This document shows, in pieces, positions 42,752 to 52,276 of a DNA stretch of 64,000 nt. Within the stretch, counting starts at the first letter, position 1, and the number at the start of each line of letters is the position of its first letter. Origin of the DNA: VRUE01 sp963747765 (GTDB lineage: Bacteria; Actinomycetota; Thermoleophilia; Solirubrobacterales; 70-9); assembly GCA_963747765.1 (NCBI GenBank), contig CAVVGH010000003.1, positions 1 through 64,000 of the forward strand, written 5' to 3'. The notes under the pieces are model-generated. The model saw nothing but the letters and a program-made list of their open reading frames with translations. It searched no databases and was not told the DNA's origin. Both the position numbers and the translations under genes were made by a program.

Positions 42752-44191
42752 CTACAAGCCGAGCTGCGCGCGGATCAGGCGGTTGACCTCGCCTCCGTCG
42801 GCGCGCCCCTTGGTCTCCCGCATGACGGCACCGACGATCGCCCCAATCGCCTTCTGGTTGCCAGAGCGAACCTGCTCGACAGCCTCCGGATTGGCATCGA
42901 CCGCCGCGGCGACAATCGCCTCCAGCTCGCCGCCCTCGGCGATCTGGGCCAGGCCGTCCCGCTCGACGATCGCCGCCGGCTCGCCGCCCTCGGCGACCAG
43001 CGCCGCAAGCACCTGCTTGCCGCTGCCGTGGGAGATCTTCTTCTCCTGGACCATCACGACCAGGGCGGCGAGTGCCTCCGGGCCAACCTTGGAGTCGGCG
43101 GCCTCCTCCCCACCCTCGCTCTGGCGCAGCGCCGCAGCCAGCTCGCCGGTCACCCAGTTGGCCACGGCCCGCGGCGCGACCCCCGCGGCCGCCGCAGCCG
43201 TTCGCTCGAAGTATGCCGCGGTCTCCGGGTCGCCAACCAGCAGCGCCGCGGCGTCCACCGGCAACCCCAGCTCCTTCCGATAGCGCTCCATCCGGGCCTC
43301 CGGGAGCTCCGGGAGAGACTCCCGGGCCTCCCGCAGCATCTCCTCGGTCGGTGCGAGCGGGACCAGGTCGGGCTCGGGGAAGTAGCGGTAGTCGTGAGCT
43401 TCCTCCTTGGAGCGCAACGGGTGCAGGCTGCCGTCCTCGGGATGGAAATGAAGGGTCTCCTGCTCAACCCTCCCTCCCCCCTCGATCAGCTGCCGCTGGC
43501 GCTCCAGCTCCGCATCGATCCCGCGCTCGAGGAACCGGAAGCTGTTCATGTTCTTCAACTCCGTCTTCGTACCAAGCTCCTCGCTGCCGGCGGGGCGCAC
43601 GGAGACGTTGGCGTCGACCCGCAGGCTGCCCTCCTCCATGTTGACGTTGGACACGCCCAGCTGGCCCACCGTCGTCCGCAGCAGCCGTGCCCAGGAGGCC
43701 GCCTCGGCCGCGCTTCGCAGATCCGGCTCGGTGACTATCTCCACAAGCGGCGTACCGCCTCGATTGAAGTCGACAAGCGAAGCGCCCGAGCCATGGATTC
43801 GGCCCGACTCGCCAACGTGGATCATCTTCGCGGCGTCCTCCTCGAGGTGGGCGCGGTGGATGCGCACTCCCCCGAGCCGGCCGCCGCTGGCAAGCGGAAT
43901 GTCGTACTGGCTGATCTGGTACGCCTTCGGATTGTCGGGATAGAAGTAGTTCTTGCGGTGGAAAATCGAGCCGGACGCAACGTCGCACTCCAGGGCCGCG
44001 GCAATTTTCAGTGCGAAGCGGATCGCCTCCTCGTTGGGCACCGGCAGGACCCCGGGATGCGCAAGGCAAACCGGACAGGTGTGGACGTTCGGCTCATCGC
44101 CGAAGGAGAGCTCGCAACCGCAGAACATCTTGGTTCGCGTCGAGAGCTGCACGTGGATCTCCAGGCCGATCACGGCCTCCAGCTCAGCCAC
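42752..44191 (-). CDS. gatB: Aspartyl/glutamyl-tRNA amidotransferase subunit B
   Basis: tRNA-binding and kinase subunit of GatCAB, which converts Glu-tRNA-Gln and/or Asp-tRNA-Asn. About 479 residues. Start GTG 44191 is preferred because GGGAGG lies 8 nt upstream and VAELEAVIGLEIHVQL is the family N-terminus; GTG 44197 is an alternative. The zinc site is CGCEL...CPVCLAHPG, followed by FHRKNYFYPDNPKAYQISQYDIP and a C-terminal GatB/YqeY domain (about 330-478). It overlaps gatA by 8 bp. A GC-rich stem after the stop (about 42700-42745) may terminate the operon. Confidence 0.95.
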   Translation of the reverse strand: MAELEAVIGLEIHVQLSTRTKMFCGCELSFGDEPNVHTCPVCLAHPGVLPVPNEEAIRFALKIAAALECDVASGSIFHRKNYFYPDNPKAYQISQYDIPLASGGRLGGVRIHRAHLEEDAAKMIHVGESGRIHGSGASLVDFNRGGTPLVEIVTEPDLRSAAEAASWARLLRTTVGQLGVSNVNMEEGSLRVDANVSVRPAGSEELGTKTELKNMNSFRFLERGIDAELERQRQLIEGGGRVEQETLHFHPEDGSLHPLRSKEEAHDYRYFPEPDLVPLAPTEEMLREARESLPELPEARMERYRKELGLPVDAAALLVGDPETAAYFERTAAAAAGVAPRAVANWVTGELAAALRQSEGGEEAADSKVGPEALAALVVMVQEKKISHGSGKQVLAALVAEGGEPAAIVERDGLAQIAEGGELEAIVAAAVDANPEAVEQVRSGNQKAIGAIVGAVMRETKGRADGGEVNRLIRAQLGL

Positions 44192-45683
44192 CGCCACCGC
44201 CTCCCGGTTTGGCGTCGAATCCGATCGCCTGCTCCAACGCATAGGCGGCCTCGAGCAGTCGCTGCTCGGCGAATGCCGGGGCGGCAATCTGGAATCCGAC
44301 CGGCAACTGCGGACCTCCTCCCTCCGGTTCGGCGAGACCGGCTGGAATCGAGATCGCCGGGATGCCCGCCAGGCTCATCGGCACCGTAAAGAAGTCGTTC
44401 ATGTACATCGCCAGGGGATCGTCGGTCTTCTCGCCCAGACCGAAGGCAACCGAGGGCGAGGTCGGCGTGACGACGAAGTCGAACGAGGAGAAGGCGGCGG
44501 CATAGTCGGCTGCGATCTTCGTCCGGACCCTCTGTGCGCGGCCGTAGTACGCCTCGTAGTAGCCGGATGACAGCGCGTACGTGCCGAGCATGATGCGACG
44601 CTTGACCTCGGTTCCAAGACCCGCCGAGCGGGTGCTCTCATACATCTCGATCAGATCCCCAGCGCCCTCGGCGCGGAGCCCGTAGCGAACCCCGTCGTAG
44701 CGAGCGAGGTTCGAGGACGCCTCCGCGGGTGCGATCACGTAGTAGGCAGAGATGCCGTGCTCGGCATGGGGCAGCGGCACCTCGCCGATCTCCCCCCCGA
44801 GTGACTCGATCCTCGCCAGCGTCGCATCGAAGAGAGCCCGCACACCCGGCTCGACGGCATCGTCTGCAAGCTCTGCCGGGACGCCGAAGCGCAAGCCGGT
44901 CAGATCCTCCCGACTTGGTGGCTCCACACCGCCCTCGATGCCGACCGAGGTCGAATCGCAGGGATCCCGTCCCTGCAGGGCTCCGAGCAGCAGGGCCGCA
45001 TCGGTGACGTTGCGGGTCAGCGGCCCACACTGATCGAGCGAGGACGCGAAGGCGATCATCCCGTAGCGCGAGATCGCGCCGTAGGTCGGCTTCAAACCGA
45101 CGATCCCGCAGAGCGACGCGGGCTGGCGGATCGAGCCGCCCGTGTCGGTGCCGATCGCGCAGGGCGCGAGGCCACCGCCGACCGCCGCTGCCGACCCCCC
45201 GGAGGAGCCACCCGGAACGCGCTCCCGGTCCCATGGGTTGAGAGCCGGCCCGAAGGCCGAGTTCTCGTTGGAGGAACCCATCGCGAACTCGTCCATGTTG
45301 GTCTTGCCCAGGATCTGGAAGCCTGCCTCGGCGAGCTGTCGCACCGCAGTCGCGGTGTAGATCGGCCGGTATCCCTCGAGGATGCGAGAGCCTGCCGTCG
45401 TCGGAATACCCTCGGTGCAGAAGATGTCCTTGACGGCAATCGGGATGCCGGGGGGCGACTCGTCCGGCGCGGCCTGCCGCAGCTTTCCGTACAGGATCGC
45501 CGACGAGTCCAGCGAGCCCTCGCCGCTCGCCGCGCCCGGAGCATCGGCCTGCCAGAGGTAGGCCCCCAGCTCATCGCCCGCAGCCGCCTCGCGCCACGCC
45601 TCGAAGTACTCCTCCCGCGAGATCTGGCCACTCGCAATTCCCGCCGCCGCCTGAGCGACGCTCAGCTCCAGGAGCCCGGCCAT
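44184..45683 (-). CDS. gatA: Aspartyl/glutamyl-tRNA amidotransferase subunit A
   Basis: Glutaminase/amidase subunit of GatCAB that supplies ammonia. 499 residues from ATG 45683. The Ser-cisSer-Lys triad is Lys85 (AVKDIF), Ser160 (PGGSSGGSAAAVGGG) and Ser184 (DTGGSIRQPAS), each six positions after its counterpart in S. aureus GatA. The protein ends in a run of seven glycines after FDAKP, an odd tail encoded where gatB begins. ATGA overlap with gatC. Confidence 0.96.
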   Translation of the reverse strand: MAGLLELSVAQAAAGIASGQISREEYFEAWREAAAGDELGAYLWQADAPGAASGEGSLDSSAILYGKLRQAAPDESPPGIPIAVKDIFCTEGIPTTAGSRILEGYRPIYTATAVRQLAEAGFQILGKTNMDEFAMGSSNENSAFGPALNPWDRERVPGGSSGGSAAAVGGGLAPCAIGTDTGGSIRQPASLCGIVGLKPTYGAISRYGMIAFASSLDQCGPLTRNVTDAALLLGALQGRDPCDSTSVGIEGGVEPPSREDLTGLRFGVPAELADDAVEPGVRALFDATLARIESLGGEIGEVPLPHAEHGISAYYVIAPAEASSNLARYDGVRYGLRAEGAGDLIEMYESTRSAGLGTEVKRRIMLGTYALSSGYYEAYYGRAQRVRTKIAADYAAAFSSFDFVVTPTSPSVAFGLGEKTDDPLAMYMNDFFTVPMSLAGIPAISIPAGLAEPEGGGPQLPVGFQIAAPAFAEQRLLEAAYALEQAIGFDAKPGGGGGG

Positions 45684-45973
45684 CAGGCCTCGGCCTGCGG
45701 CGAGGGGACTCGGAATGCCCCCTCGGCCGGGTCGGGCGCCTGAGCCAGGACGGCGTCGCGGGGCCAGCTGGGTCGGGGCTCGTCGGGCCGCAGGACGTTC
45801 TCCAGCTCGACCACATGAGAGGTCGGCGGCACGTCATCGAGGTCGAGCTCCGCGATCCGATCGACGTGCTCGAGGATCCCCGACAGCTCTCCGGCCATCC
45901 TCTCCAGCTCGGCGTCGCTCAATCGCAGCCGTGCCAGCCGCGCCACGTGAAGCACCTGCTCTCGCTCGATCAC
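45683..45973 (-). CDS. gatC: Aspartyl/glutamyl-tRNA amidotransferase subunit C
   Basis: Small subunit that stabilises GatA against GatB. 96 residues from GTG 45973 (VIEREQVLHVARLARLRLSDAELERMAGELSGILEHVDRIAELD is the GatC core). The C-terminal part VPPTSHVVELENVLRPDEPRPSW wraps around GatA in known structures. The frame is open upstream without similarity. First gene of the gatCAB operon; its TGA overlaps the gatA ATG. Confidence 0.93.
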   Translation of the reverse strand: MIEREQVLHVARLARLRLSDAELERMAGELSGILEHVDRIAELDLDDVPPTSHVVELENVLRPDEPRPSWPRDAVLAQAPDPAEGAFRVPSPQAEA

Positions 45974-46042
45974 GGCCGTGATTCTAGGTTTGCGACCGCT
46001 CCGATGCGTTTGGCTGCCCAGCCAGTTATTGTCCCGGCCACG

Positions 46043-46486
46043 ATGCGGGGTGCGAAAGCAGAGGCGCTTGTCGTCTTGACCCTGCGACTGCTCGCCCTCA
46101 GCTTCGCGGTCGTCGGCGTCCTCTTCATCGCCGTTCCCAGTGGGGTGCTCGACACAATCTCCGATCTGGGCGATGCAATCGGAAGCTTCCCCCGTGCCCC
46201 GCATACCCAGGAGCAGCTCTGGCTTGCCCTCGGGTTCGCCTACATGGTCGTGATCACGGGGATCTGCCTCGTTGCGCAGTCGGATGTCGTCCGCTATCGC
46301 CCGCTGTTGCTGGTCCTCGCGGCGGGCAAGACCGCCTCCTCACTGGGCTCGCTCGGCTTCTTCGTCTTCGACCAGGACGTCTTCATCTACCTGCTCAACT
46401 TCCTGGTCGACGGCTTCCTGGCGCTTGCCACGCTCTGGCTCTGGTCGCTCGCCGGCCGCGTCGGCCGACCGGCGGCGCCCGGCTGA
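46043..46486 (+). CDS. Four-helix membrane protein of unknown function
   Basis: About 147 residues from ATG 46043 (in-frame ATG 46003 is also possible). Four hydrophobic segments lie at about 9-33, 56-76, 85-103 and 110-132; polar loops are short. I do not recognise a named family. It precedes the GMC oxidoreductase gene by 60 bp in the same direction, so the two may form a unit. Confidence 0.65.
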   Translation: MRGAKAEALVVLTLRLLALSFAVVGVLFIAVPSGVLDTISDLGDAIGSFPRAPHTQEQLWLALGFAYMVVITGICLVAQSDVVRYRPLLLVLAAGKTASSLGSLGFFVFDQDVFIYLLNFLVDGFLALATLWLWSLAGRVGRPAAPG

Positions 46487-46546
46487 CAGCGCGCGCCGGG
46501 GCTATCAGCCGCCGAGCAGCGGACCCTGAGTGCGATATGCGAAGCG

Positions 46547-48388
46547 ATGGCGCCCGGGCTGGACGGCTTGCCCGCGGCGGAGCGGGAAGTTGATGTATCC
46601 GGTCCGGTCAGCGGCTTCCTGACCTCGCTCTCACCCCGCCTCCTGCTCCGCATCAGGCTCGGCATGAGGATCTTCGAGTGGCTGCCCTTCCCCTGGCGGT
46701 TCAGCCACCTCGATCTCGGTGCTCGCGAAGACTTCCTGCGCCACATGGAGCACTCGCGCTCCGGGTTGCATCACGAGCTGATCCTGATGGCGAAGACCTT
46801 TACCACGATCGGCTACGCAATCGACTCCCGAGTCGAGGCGCGGCTCGACCTGCAGACCAGCTGTCGCCTGGCCGACGGATCGACTCCCGAACCGGCCGAG
46901 CCGCTTGGCGAGACCACCCCCGAGGGGGACGCTGAGGAATGCGATGTGGTGATCGTCGGCTCCGGCGCCGGCGGCGCCGTCGCCGCCGCGACGCTTGCCG
47001 AGGCGGGGCTCGACGTGCTCGTGCTCGAGGCCGGCCAGCACTACAACCGGGACAGCTATCCAGACCACCCGCTCGAGGCGATCGCATCGCTCTACCGCGA
47101 CGGTGGCCTGACCATGGCCGAAGGACGCCCATCCATTCCAATCCCGCTCGGGCGGGCGGTCGGCGGCACGACCGTGATCAACTCCGGCACGTGCTTCCGC
47201 GCTCCCGCCTCTGTCCTCGACAGCTGGCAAGAGGGCCATGGCGTCAGCTGGGCACACGACCTCGACCGCCACTTCGCCGAGGCCGAGGACTTCCTGCGCG
47301 TCACCCCGCTCGACCCCGACCGGATGGGGCGCAACGGCCAGCTGGCGATGGAGGGCGCCCAGGCGATGGGCGCCAGCGGCGCGCCGATCTCGCGCAACGC
47401 CGGCAGTTGCGTGCAGTGCAGCTCCTGCCCGTTCGGATGCCGGATCGACGCCAAGCGCGGGATGCACGTCAGCTACCTGCCCCGCGCCGTTGCAGCGGGA
47501 GCGCGGCTGCGAGCCGGTGTCGAGGCACGTCGCGTCCTGGTCGAGGACGGTCGCGCGGTCGGCGTGCGGTGCGTCGCCACCGGGAACGCCGCGGGCAACG
47601 GCAGTCGCCGCCCCTACACGGTGCGCGCCCGCCGCGCCACGATCGTCGCCGGTGGCGCCATGGGAACTCCGGAGCTGCTGCTGCACTCCGGCCTGGGCGG
47701 CAATCGGGTCGGTCGCAACCTCCACATCCACCCGGCCTGCTGGGTCGGCGCCCGCTACGACGAGGAGGTTCGCGGCTGGGAAGGGGTGATGCAGAGCTAT
47801 TACATAGACCAGTGGGAGTCCGAGCGGATACTGCTCGAGGCAACGTTCACGCCGCTGCCCTTCGGGGGTGCGTGGCTGCTGGGTGCCGGGCGTGAGCACC
47901 AGCGGGCGATGCTCCGTTTCGGCAACATCGGCTCGATTGGAGTGCACCTATCCGACGCATCGTCCGGAAGGGTCGGGCTGACTCGCGACGGCATGCTGCG
48001 CACCAGCTACAGACTGACCGAGGAGGACGGGCGGCGGCTCGCCTTCGGGATAGCACGAGCTGCCGAAGTCCACTTTGCCGCGGGAGCAACCGAGGTCTAC
48101 CCCAACATCGGCAGGGTTCCGGTGCTGCGACGTGGAGAGGTGCCCGACTTCGAGGCCGCCTCATTCAAGCCCTCGGAGCTGCGCCTCGAGGCCTTCCACC
48201 CGATGGGCACGACGCCGATCGCCGCCACCGAGCAGCACGGTGTGTGCGGCGCCGACGGCTCAGTCAACGGCGTCACGGATCTCTATGTGGCAGACGCCTC
48301 CCTCTTCCCCACCTCCGTCGGCGTCAATCCGATGATGACGATCATCGCCTTCGCCAAGCAGATCTCCGGCGGCCTCGCCGACGGTTGA
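46547..48388 (+). CDS. GMC-family oxidoreductase with Cys-cluster motif
   Basis: FAD-dependent alcohol or sterol oxidoreductase of 613 residues from ATG 46547. A helical N-terminal region (1-130) precedes the FAD fold VVIVGSGAGGAVAAATLAEAGLDVLVLE (about 133-160). GRAVGGTTVINSGTCFRAP is the second FAD block. HPMGTTPI and ADASLFPTSVGVNPMMTI are the C-terminal GMC blocks with the active-site His. A CxxCxxCxxxC cluster (SCVQCSSCPFGC, about residue 288) could bind iron-sulfur or zinc and resembles long-chain alcohol oxidases. The substrate is unknown. Confidence 0.88.
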   Translation: MAPGLDGLPAAEREVDVSGPVSGFLTSLSPRLLLRIRLGMRIFEWLPFPWRFSHLDLGAREDFLRHMEHSRSGLHHELILMAKTFTTIGYAIDSRVEARLDLQTSCRLADGSTPEPAEPLGETTPEGDAEECDVVIVGSGAGGAVAAATLAEAGLDVLVLEAGQHYNRDSYPDHPLEAIASLYRDGGLTMAEGRPSIPIPLGRAVGGTTVINSGTCFRAPASVLDSWQEGHGVSWAHDLDRHFAEAEDFLRVTPLDPDRMGRNGQLAMEGAQAMGASGAPISRNAGSCVQCSSCPFGCRIDAKRGMHVSYLPRAVAAGARLRAGVEARRVLVEDGRAVGVRCVATGNAAGNGSRRPYTVRARRATIVAGGAMGTPELLLHSGLGGNRVGRNLHIHPACWVGARYDEEVRGWEGVMQSYYIDQWESERILLEATFTPLPFGGAWLLGAGREHQRAMLRFGNIGSIGVHLSDASSGRVGLTRDGMLRTSYRLTEEDGRRLAFGIARAAEVHFAAGATEVYPNIGRVPVLRRGEVPDFEAASFKPSELRLEAFHPMGTTPIAATEQHGVCGADGSVNGVTDLYVADASLFPTSVGVNPMMTIIAFAKQISGGLADG

Positions 48389-48402
48389 TTCATGCGAAGG
48401 CA

Positions 48403-48432
48403 ACAGTTGACCACCAAGCGGTGGTCAACTGT
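48403..48432. terminator. Bidirectional terminator-like hairpin
   Basis: Perfect 13-bp stem ACAGTTGACCACC / GGTGGTCAACTGT with loop AAGC between two converging genes. No T-tract follows, as is common in high-GC actinobacterial terminators. Confidence 0.65.
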
Positions 48433-48456
48433 CCCAGCGAACCTCGATTTGCCCTC

Positions 48457-49092
48457 TCAGCCTCCCGGGGCGGTCGGCGGGGGTGGCGGCGGCTGGTTGC
48501 CCGAAGCCGGCGGGGGTGGCGGCGGAGGCGCCTGCGACGGAGGCGGCGGCTCGTTGCCCGAAGCCGGCGGGGGTGGAGGGGGCGAGCCTCCGCTCGGCCC
48601 AGAGCCACCCGAGAGGCGGTCGGCCGTGTCGCCGAAGCTAGCGCCTTCCTCGCGCATTGCGATGTAACCCCCGTAGGCAATGCCGGCGGCTGCTATCAGG
48701 CCGAGGAAGATCCCAAGCTTGCGCGTTGCGTCGACGGTGACGCCCCCAAACGACGCGAAATCCGGAGGGAACACGATCCGGTAGAGGATCAGCAGGACGG
48801 CCAGGCCCCCTAGCGCCGTCACGATGGTATTTAGCGACACCGGCGGCTCGAGGTCGGCATCGGTGAGACGCACCACGGCGACGCCGACCGCCGCCACTAT
48901 CGCCAGCATCAAGAAGATCGGGATCACGTCAAGGGCATCCCAGGCACTGCCTCCGGATCCGGCGACATTGCCCGAAAACCCTGGAACCCCCGACACCTTG
49001 ACTCCAAACCAATCGAAGAACATGAATATGAAGAGGAGAATCGCCGAAGCGGCAGCGGTCTTCTCACCCTTGCTCAGTTTGTCTATGTTCAT
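48457..49092 (-). CDS. Membrane protein with Pro/Gly-rich C-terminal repeats
   Basis: 211 residues from ATG 49092. Four hydrophobic segments (about 13-28, 55-75, 88-106, 127-147) are followed by a cytoplasmic or exposed tail from about residue 160 that is almost entirely Pro, Gly, Ser and Asn, built from two copies of PPPPPPASGN followed by more proline. No enzyme motif is seen and the family is not recognised. It lies just downstream of folD, 37 bp from its stop. Confidence 0.75.
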   Translation of the reverse strand: MNIDKLSKGEKTAAASAILLFIFMFFDWFGVKVSGVPGFSGNVAGSGGSAWDALDVIPIFLMLAIVAAVGVAVVRLTDADLEPPVSLNTIVTALGGLAVLLILYRIVFPPDFASFGGVTVDATRKLGIFLGLIAAAGIAYGGYIAMREEGASFGDTADRLSGGSGPSGGSPPPPPPASGNEPPPPSQAPPPPPPPASGNQPPPPPPTAPGG

Positions 49093-49129
49093 CTACATAT
49101 CCCTCCGTGGGCCGTGGGTTGCCCGGACC

Positions 49130-49978
49130 CTACACCTGGGCTCGGGCGGCAGCCAGGGTGTTGACGAGCAGCATGGCAATCGTCATCGGCCCCACTCCCC
49201 CGGGCACCGGTGTCAGGGCTGAGGCGATTTCGGCAACGGGCTCGAAGTCCACATCGCCGCACAACCCGTCGGCGGTTCTGTTCATACCCACGTCGATCAC
49301 GACCGCCCCCGGCTTGACGGCGTCGGCGCCAAGAAGCCGCGGGACGCCGGCAGCCGCAACCAGCACATCGGCGCGCCGGCACACCTCCGGTAGATCGCGC
49401 GTGCGCGAGTGAGAGACGGTCACCGTCGCGTTGGCGGCGAGCAGCAGGCGCGCGACGGGAATCCCGACCAGCTTCGAACGCCCCACCACAACTGCCTCTG
49501 CACCCTCCAGCTCGACGCCCTCGTGTCGCAGCAGCTCCATCACCCCGGCGGGAGTGCAGGGCACCAGGCCGGGCATTCCGTGGGCGAGCAGGCCGGCGTT
49601 GACCGGCGTCAGGCCGTCGACATCCTTGCCGGGGTCGATCGCCGCCACGATCCGATCGGGGTCGATTCGCTCCGGAAGCGGCAGCTGCACGAGGATGCCA
49701 TCCACCTCGTCGTGCAGGCCAAGCTCGCCGACCAGCTCCAGCAGCTCGTTCTCGCCGGTCTCCGCCGGGAGCTCGTGATTGACCGAGCGAATGCCCACCT
49801 CGGCGCACGCCTTGTGCTTGTTGCTGACGTAGATCTGCGAGGCGGGGTCTTCTCCCACCAGTACGGTCGCCAGTGCCGGCGGGCGGCCGACGCTCGCCTC
49901 ATAGGAGGCCGCCTCCGCGGCCACCCGCTCGCGCACCGAGGCGGCAATCTCCCTGCCGTCGATGGGCTTGGCCGTCAC
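49130..49978 (-). CDS. folD: Methylenetetrahydrofolate dehydrogenase/cyclohydrolase
   Basis: Interconverts methylene-, methenyl- and formyl-THF. 282 residues from GTG 49978, which overlaps the helicase stop (GTGA). The catalytic Tyr/Lys region is SQIYVSNKHKACAEVGI. DGILVQLPLP, PCTPAGVMELL, VVVGRSKLVGIPVARLLLAANATVTVSHSRT and the C-terminal PVPGGVGPMTIAMLLVNT are diagnostic. The longer upstream frame is a shadow of the helicase gene. Confidence 0.95.
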   Translation of the reverse strand: MTAKPIDGREIAASVRERVAAEAASYEASVGRPPALATVLVGEDPASQIYVSNKHKACAEVGIRSVNHELPAETGENELLELVGELGLHDEVDGILVQLPLPERIDPDRIVAAIDPGKDVDGLTPVNAGLLAHGMPGLVPCTPAGVMELLRHEGVELEGAEAVVVGRSKLVGIPVARLLLAANATVTVSHSRTRDLPEVCRRADVLVAAAGVPRLLGADAVKPGAVVIDVGMNRTADGLCGDVDFEPVAEIASALTPVPGGVGPMTIAMLLVNTLAAARAQV

Positions 49979-52233
49979 TTGCCCTCTCGCTTCTTGATCG
50001 GCGCGTAATCGGCCATCAGCTTGCGTTCCGCGCCATCGCGCGCAAACCGCACGGCGACCACTCCACCGGGCTCCACCGCCGTGACGACCCCCTCGCCGAA
50101 GCTGGCATGGACTACGTCGTCGCCTGTCTTCAGCTCCAGCGCCGGGCCGGGCTCGACGGGTTGCCGGGAGCCCGCCTCGCTGGTCGGCCAGCTGATCCCG
50201 GCACCGGGGCGGTTCGAGTGGCGTTCGGCGAGCTCGGCGGGCAGCTCGTCGACGAAGCGAGAGGGCAGATTGTGCTGGGGCCGCCCGAACAGCCGCCTCT
50301 CCCGCGTCCAGGTCATGTACAGGCGCTGCCGGGCGCGTGTTATCCCGACGTAGCAGAGGCGGCGCTCCTCCTCTTCGCCACCCTCTTCGAGCGCGCGCAT
50401 GTGGGGAAAAGCGCCGTCCTCGCAACCGACGATGAAGACCGCCTCGTACTCGAGGCCCTTGGCGTTGTGAAGCGTCATCAGCGTGACTACGGACTCGTCG
50501 CGCATGCCGTCCTGTTCGGTGTACAGGGAAATCTGCTGGAGAAAGTCTTCCAGCGGCGTTCCGCTGCCTTCTCCCTCGAGCTCGTGGTTGACGTCGAACT
50601 CCGCAGCCACGCCGATCAGCTCCTCGAGGTTCTCGGCCCGACCCTCGGCCTCGACAGTGCGCTCGGCGATCAGAGCGTCCATATAGCCCGTGTCCTGCAG
50701 CGTCGCCTCCAACAGTTCGGCAACGGGCGCCGTGCGAGCCCTCTCGCGCAATTCCTCGATCGTCTCGTGAAATCGCGCGATGGCCTTGGTTGCGGCCATG
50801 CTGAGCTCGGGTACCTGTCGAGCCCTGCCGGCGACGTCCCAAATCGGCAGACCCGTCGTGTTGGCGTAGGAAACCAGTCGTGCCTGGCTGGTTTTCCCGA
50901 TTCCGCGGCGGGGAGAGTTGACGACGCGCGAAAACGACACCTGATCGGCGGGATTGACGAGCAGGCTGAGGTAGGCGATCGCGTCCTTTACCTCGGAGCG
51001 CTCGTAGAACTTGATGCCGCCGATCACCTGGTAGGGAAGCTCGAAGCGCACCAACGTGTCCTCCAGCACCCGGCTCATCGCGTTGGTCCGGTAGAAGACC
51101 GCGATGTCCTCCCGCCTCACCCCCTCCTCGGAGCTGAGCCGCTCTATCTCGCCGGCCACCCAGCGCGCCTCCTCGTGCTCGTCCCCGAGCTCGTAGAGCT
51201 GGACCGGCTCCCCGCCGGCAATCTCGGTCCAGAGCCGCTTCGGTCGCCGGTCGCGGTTGCGCTCGACCACTGCATTCGCCGCGGAGAGGATCGTCTGCGT
51301 CGAGCGATAGTTCTGCTCGAGCTTGACCAGCTTCGCGCTGGGGAAGTCCCGCTCGAAGTCGAGGATGTTGCGGATGTCGGCGTGGCGGAAGCCGTAGATC
51401 GACTGGTCCTCGTCGCCGACGACCATCAGGTTTCCATGCCCGTCCGTGAGCAGCTGCAGGAGCCTGTACTGCGCGTGATTGGTGTCCTGGTACTCGTCGA
51501 CCAGCACGTGGCGAAAGGTGCGTCGCCAGCGATCGCGCACCTCATCGAAGCGCTCCAGCGCCCGGACCGCGCAGACCAGCAGGTCATCGAAGTCCATCGC
51601 GTTGGCGCTCAGCATGCGCTTCTCGTAGAGCGTGTAGGCCCCCGCCACGACTTCCTCGAAGGCGCCCGAGTGCTCCTCACCGTAGGTGCCGGCATCGATC
51701 AGCCGGTTTTTCGCGCCCGAGATCTGCGCGTTGATCGCCCGCACCGGGAAGCGCTTCGGGTCGATTCCCAGCTCGACCATGCACCGCTTCAGCATCCGCA
51801 GCGAGTCCGCGTCGTCGTAGATCGTGAAGCCCTGGGAATATCCCAGCCGCTCGGCATCGGCGCGGAGCATCCTCGCGCAGGCCGAGTGGAAGGTCCTCAG
51901 CCACATCGCACGCGCCGACCGGCCGACCAGCGCTTCCACTCGCTCGCGCATCTCTCTCGCCGCCCGGTTCGTGAAGGTGATCGCAAGGATCTCGCCCGGG
52001 CGCGCCGCCTCCGTCGCCAGCAGATAGGCGATCCGGTGCGTCAGGACGCGTGTCTTCCCGGACCCTGCGCCAGCCAGCACCAGCAGCGGCCCGTCGCCGT
52101 GCCGCACGGCGTCTCGCTGCGGCTCGTTGAGGTCGGCCAACAACCGCTCGGCGCGATCGGCGCCGGGCTCAGTGGGCGCGCCCCGCGGGGTGGAAGTCGG
52201 GCCGTCCGGCGTCTCTCTCTGGGCCTGAAACAT
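49975..52233 (-). CDS. pcrA: UvrD/PcrA-type ATP-dependent DNA helicase
   Basis: Superfamily 1A 3'-5' helicase for nucleotide excision and recombination control. 752 residues from ATG 52233. Q motif LNEPQRDAV; Walker A LAGAGSGKTRVL; motif Ia AITFTNRAAREM; motif II VDEYQDTN; motif III VVGDEDQSIYGFRHAD; motif IV QNYRST; motif V VTLMTLHNAKGLEYEAVFIVG; motif VI YVGITRARQRLY. The C-terminal 60 residues form a small Tudor-like domain (GDDVVHASFGEGVVTAVE) typical of PcrA. The uvrD/pcrA names are close to interchangeable here. Confidence 0.95.
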   Translation of the reverse strand: MFQAQRETPDGPTSTPRGAPTEPGADRAERLLADLNEPQRDAVRHGDGPLLVLAGAGSGKTRVLTHRIAYLLATEAARPGEILAITFTNRAAREMRERVEALVGRSARAMWLRTFHSACARMLRADAERLGYSQGFTIYDDADSLRMLKRCMVELGIDPKRFPVRAINAQISGAKNRLIDAGTYGEEHSGAFEEVVAGAYTLYEKRMLSANAMDFDDLLVCAVRALERFDEVRDRWRRTFRHVLVDEYQDTNHAQYRLLQLLTDGHGNLMVVGDEDQSIYGFRHADIRNILDFERDFPSAKLVKLEQNYRSTQTILSAANAVVERNRDRRPKRLWTEIAGGEPVQLYELGDEHEEARWVAGEIERLSSEEGVRREDIAVFYRTNAMSRVLEDTLVRFELPYQVIGGIKFYERSEVKDAIAYLSLLVNPADQVSFSRVVNSPRRGIGKTSQARLVSYANTTGLPIWDVAGRARQVPELSMAATKAIARFHETIEELRERARTAPVAELLEATLQDTGYMDALIAERTVEAEGRAENLEELIGVAAEFDVNHELEGEGSGTPLEDFLQQISLYTEQDGMRDESVVTLMTLHNAKGLEYEAVFIVGCEDGAFPHMRALEEGGEEEERRLCYVGITRARQRLYMTWTRERRLFGRPQHNLPSRFVDELPAELAERHSNRPGAGISWPTSEAGSRQPVEPGPALELKTGDDVVHASFGEGVVTAVEPGGVVAVRFARDGAERKLMADYAPIKKREGK

Positions 52234-52276
52234 CACCCGCCGAGAATAGAGGCGAGCGCGGCGGGGCCTCGCCAGC

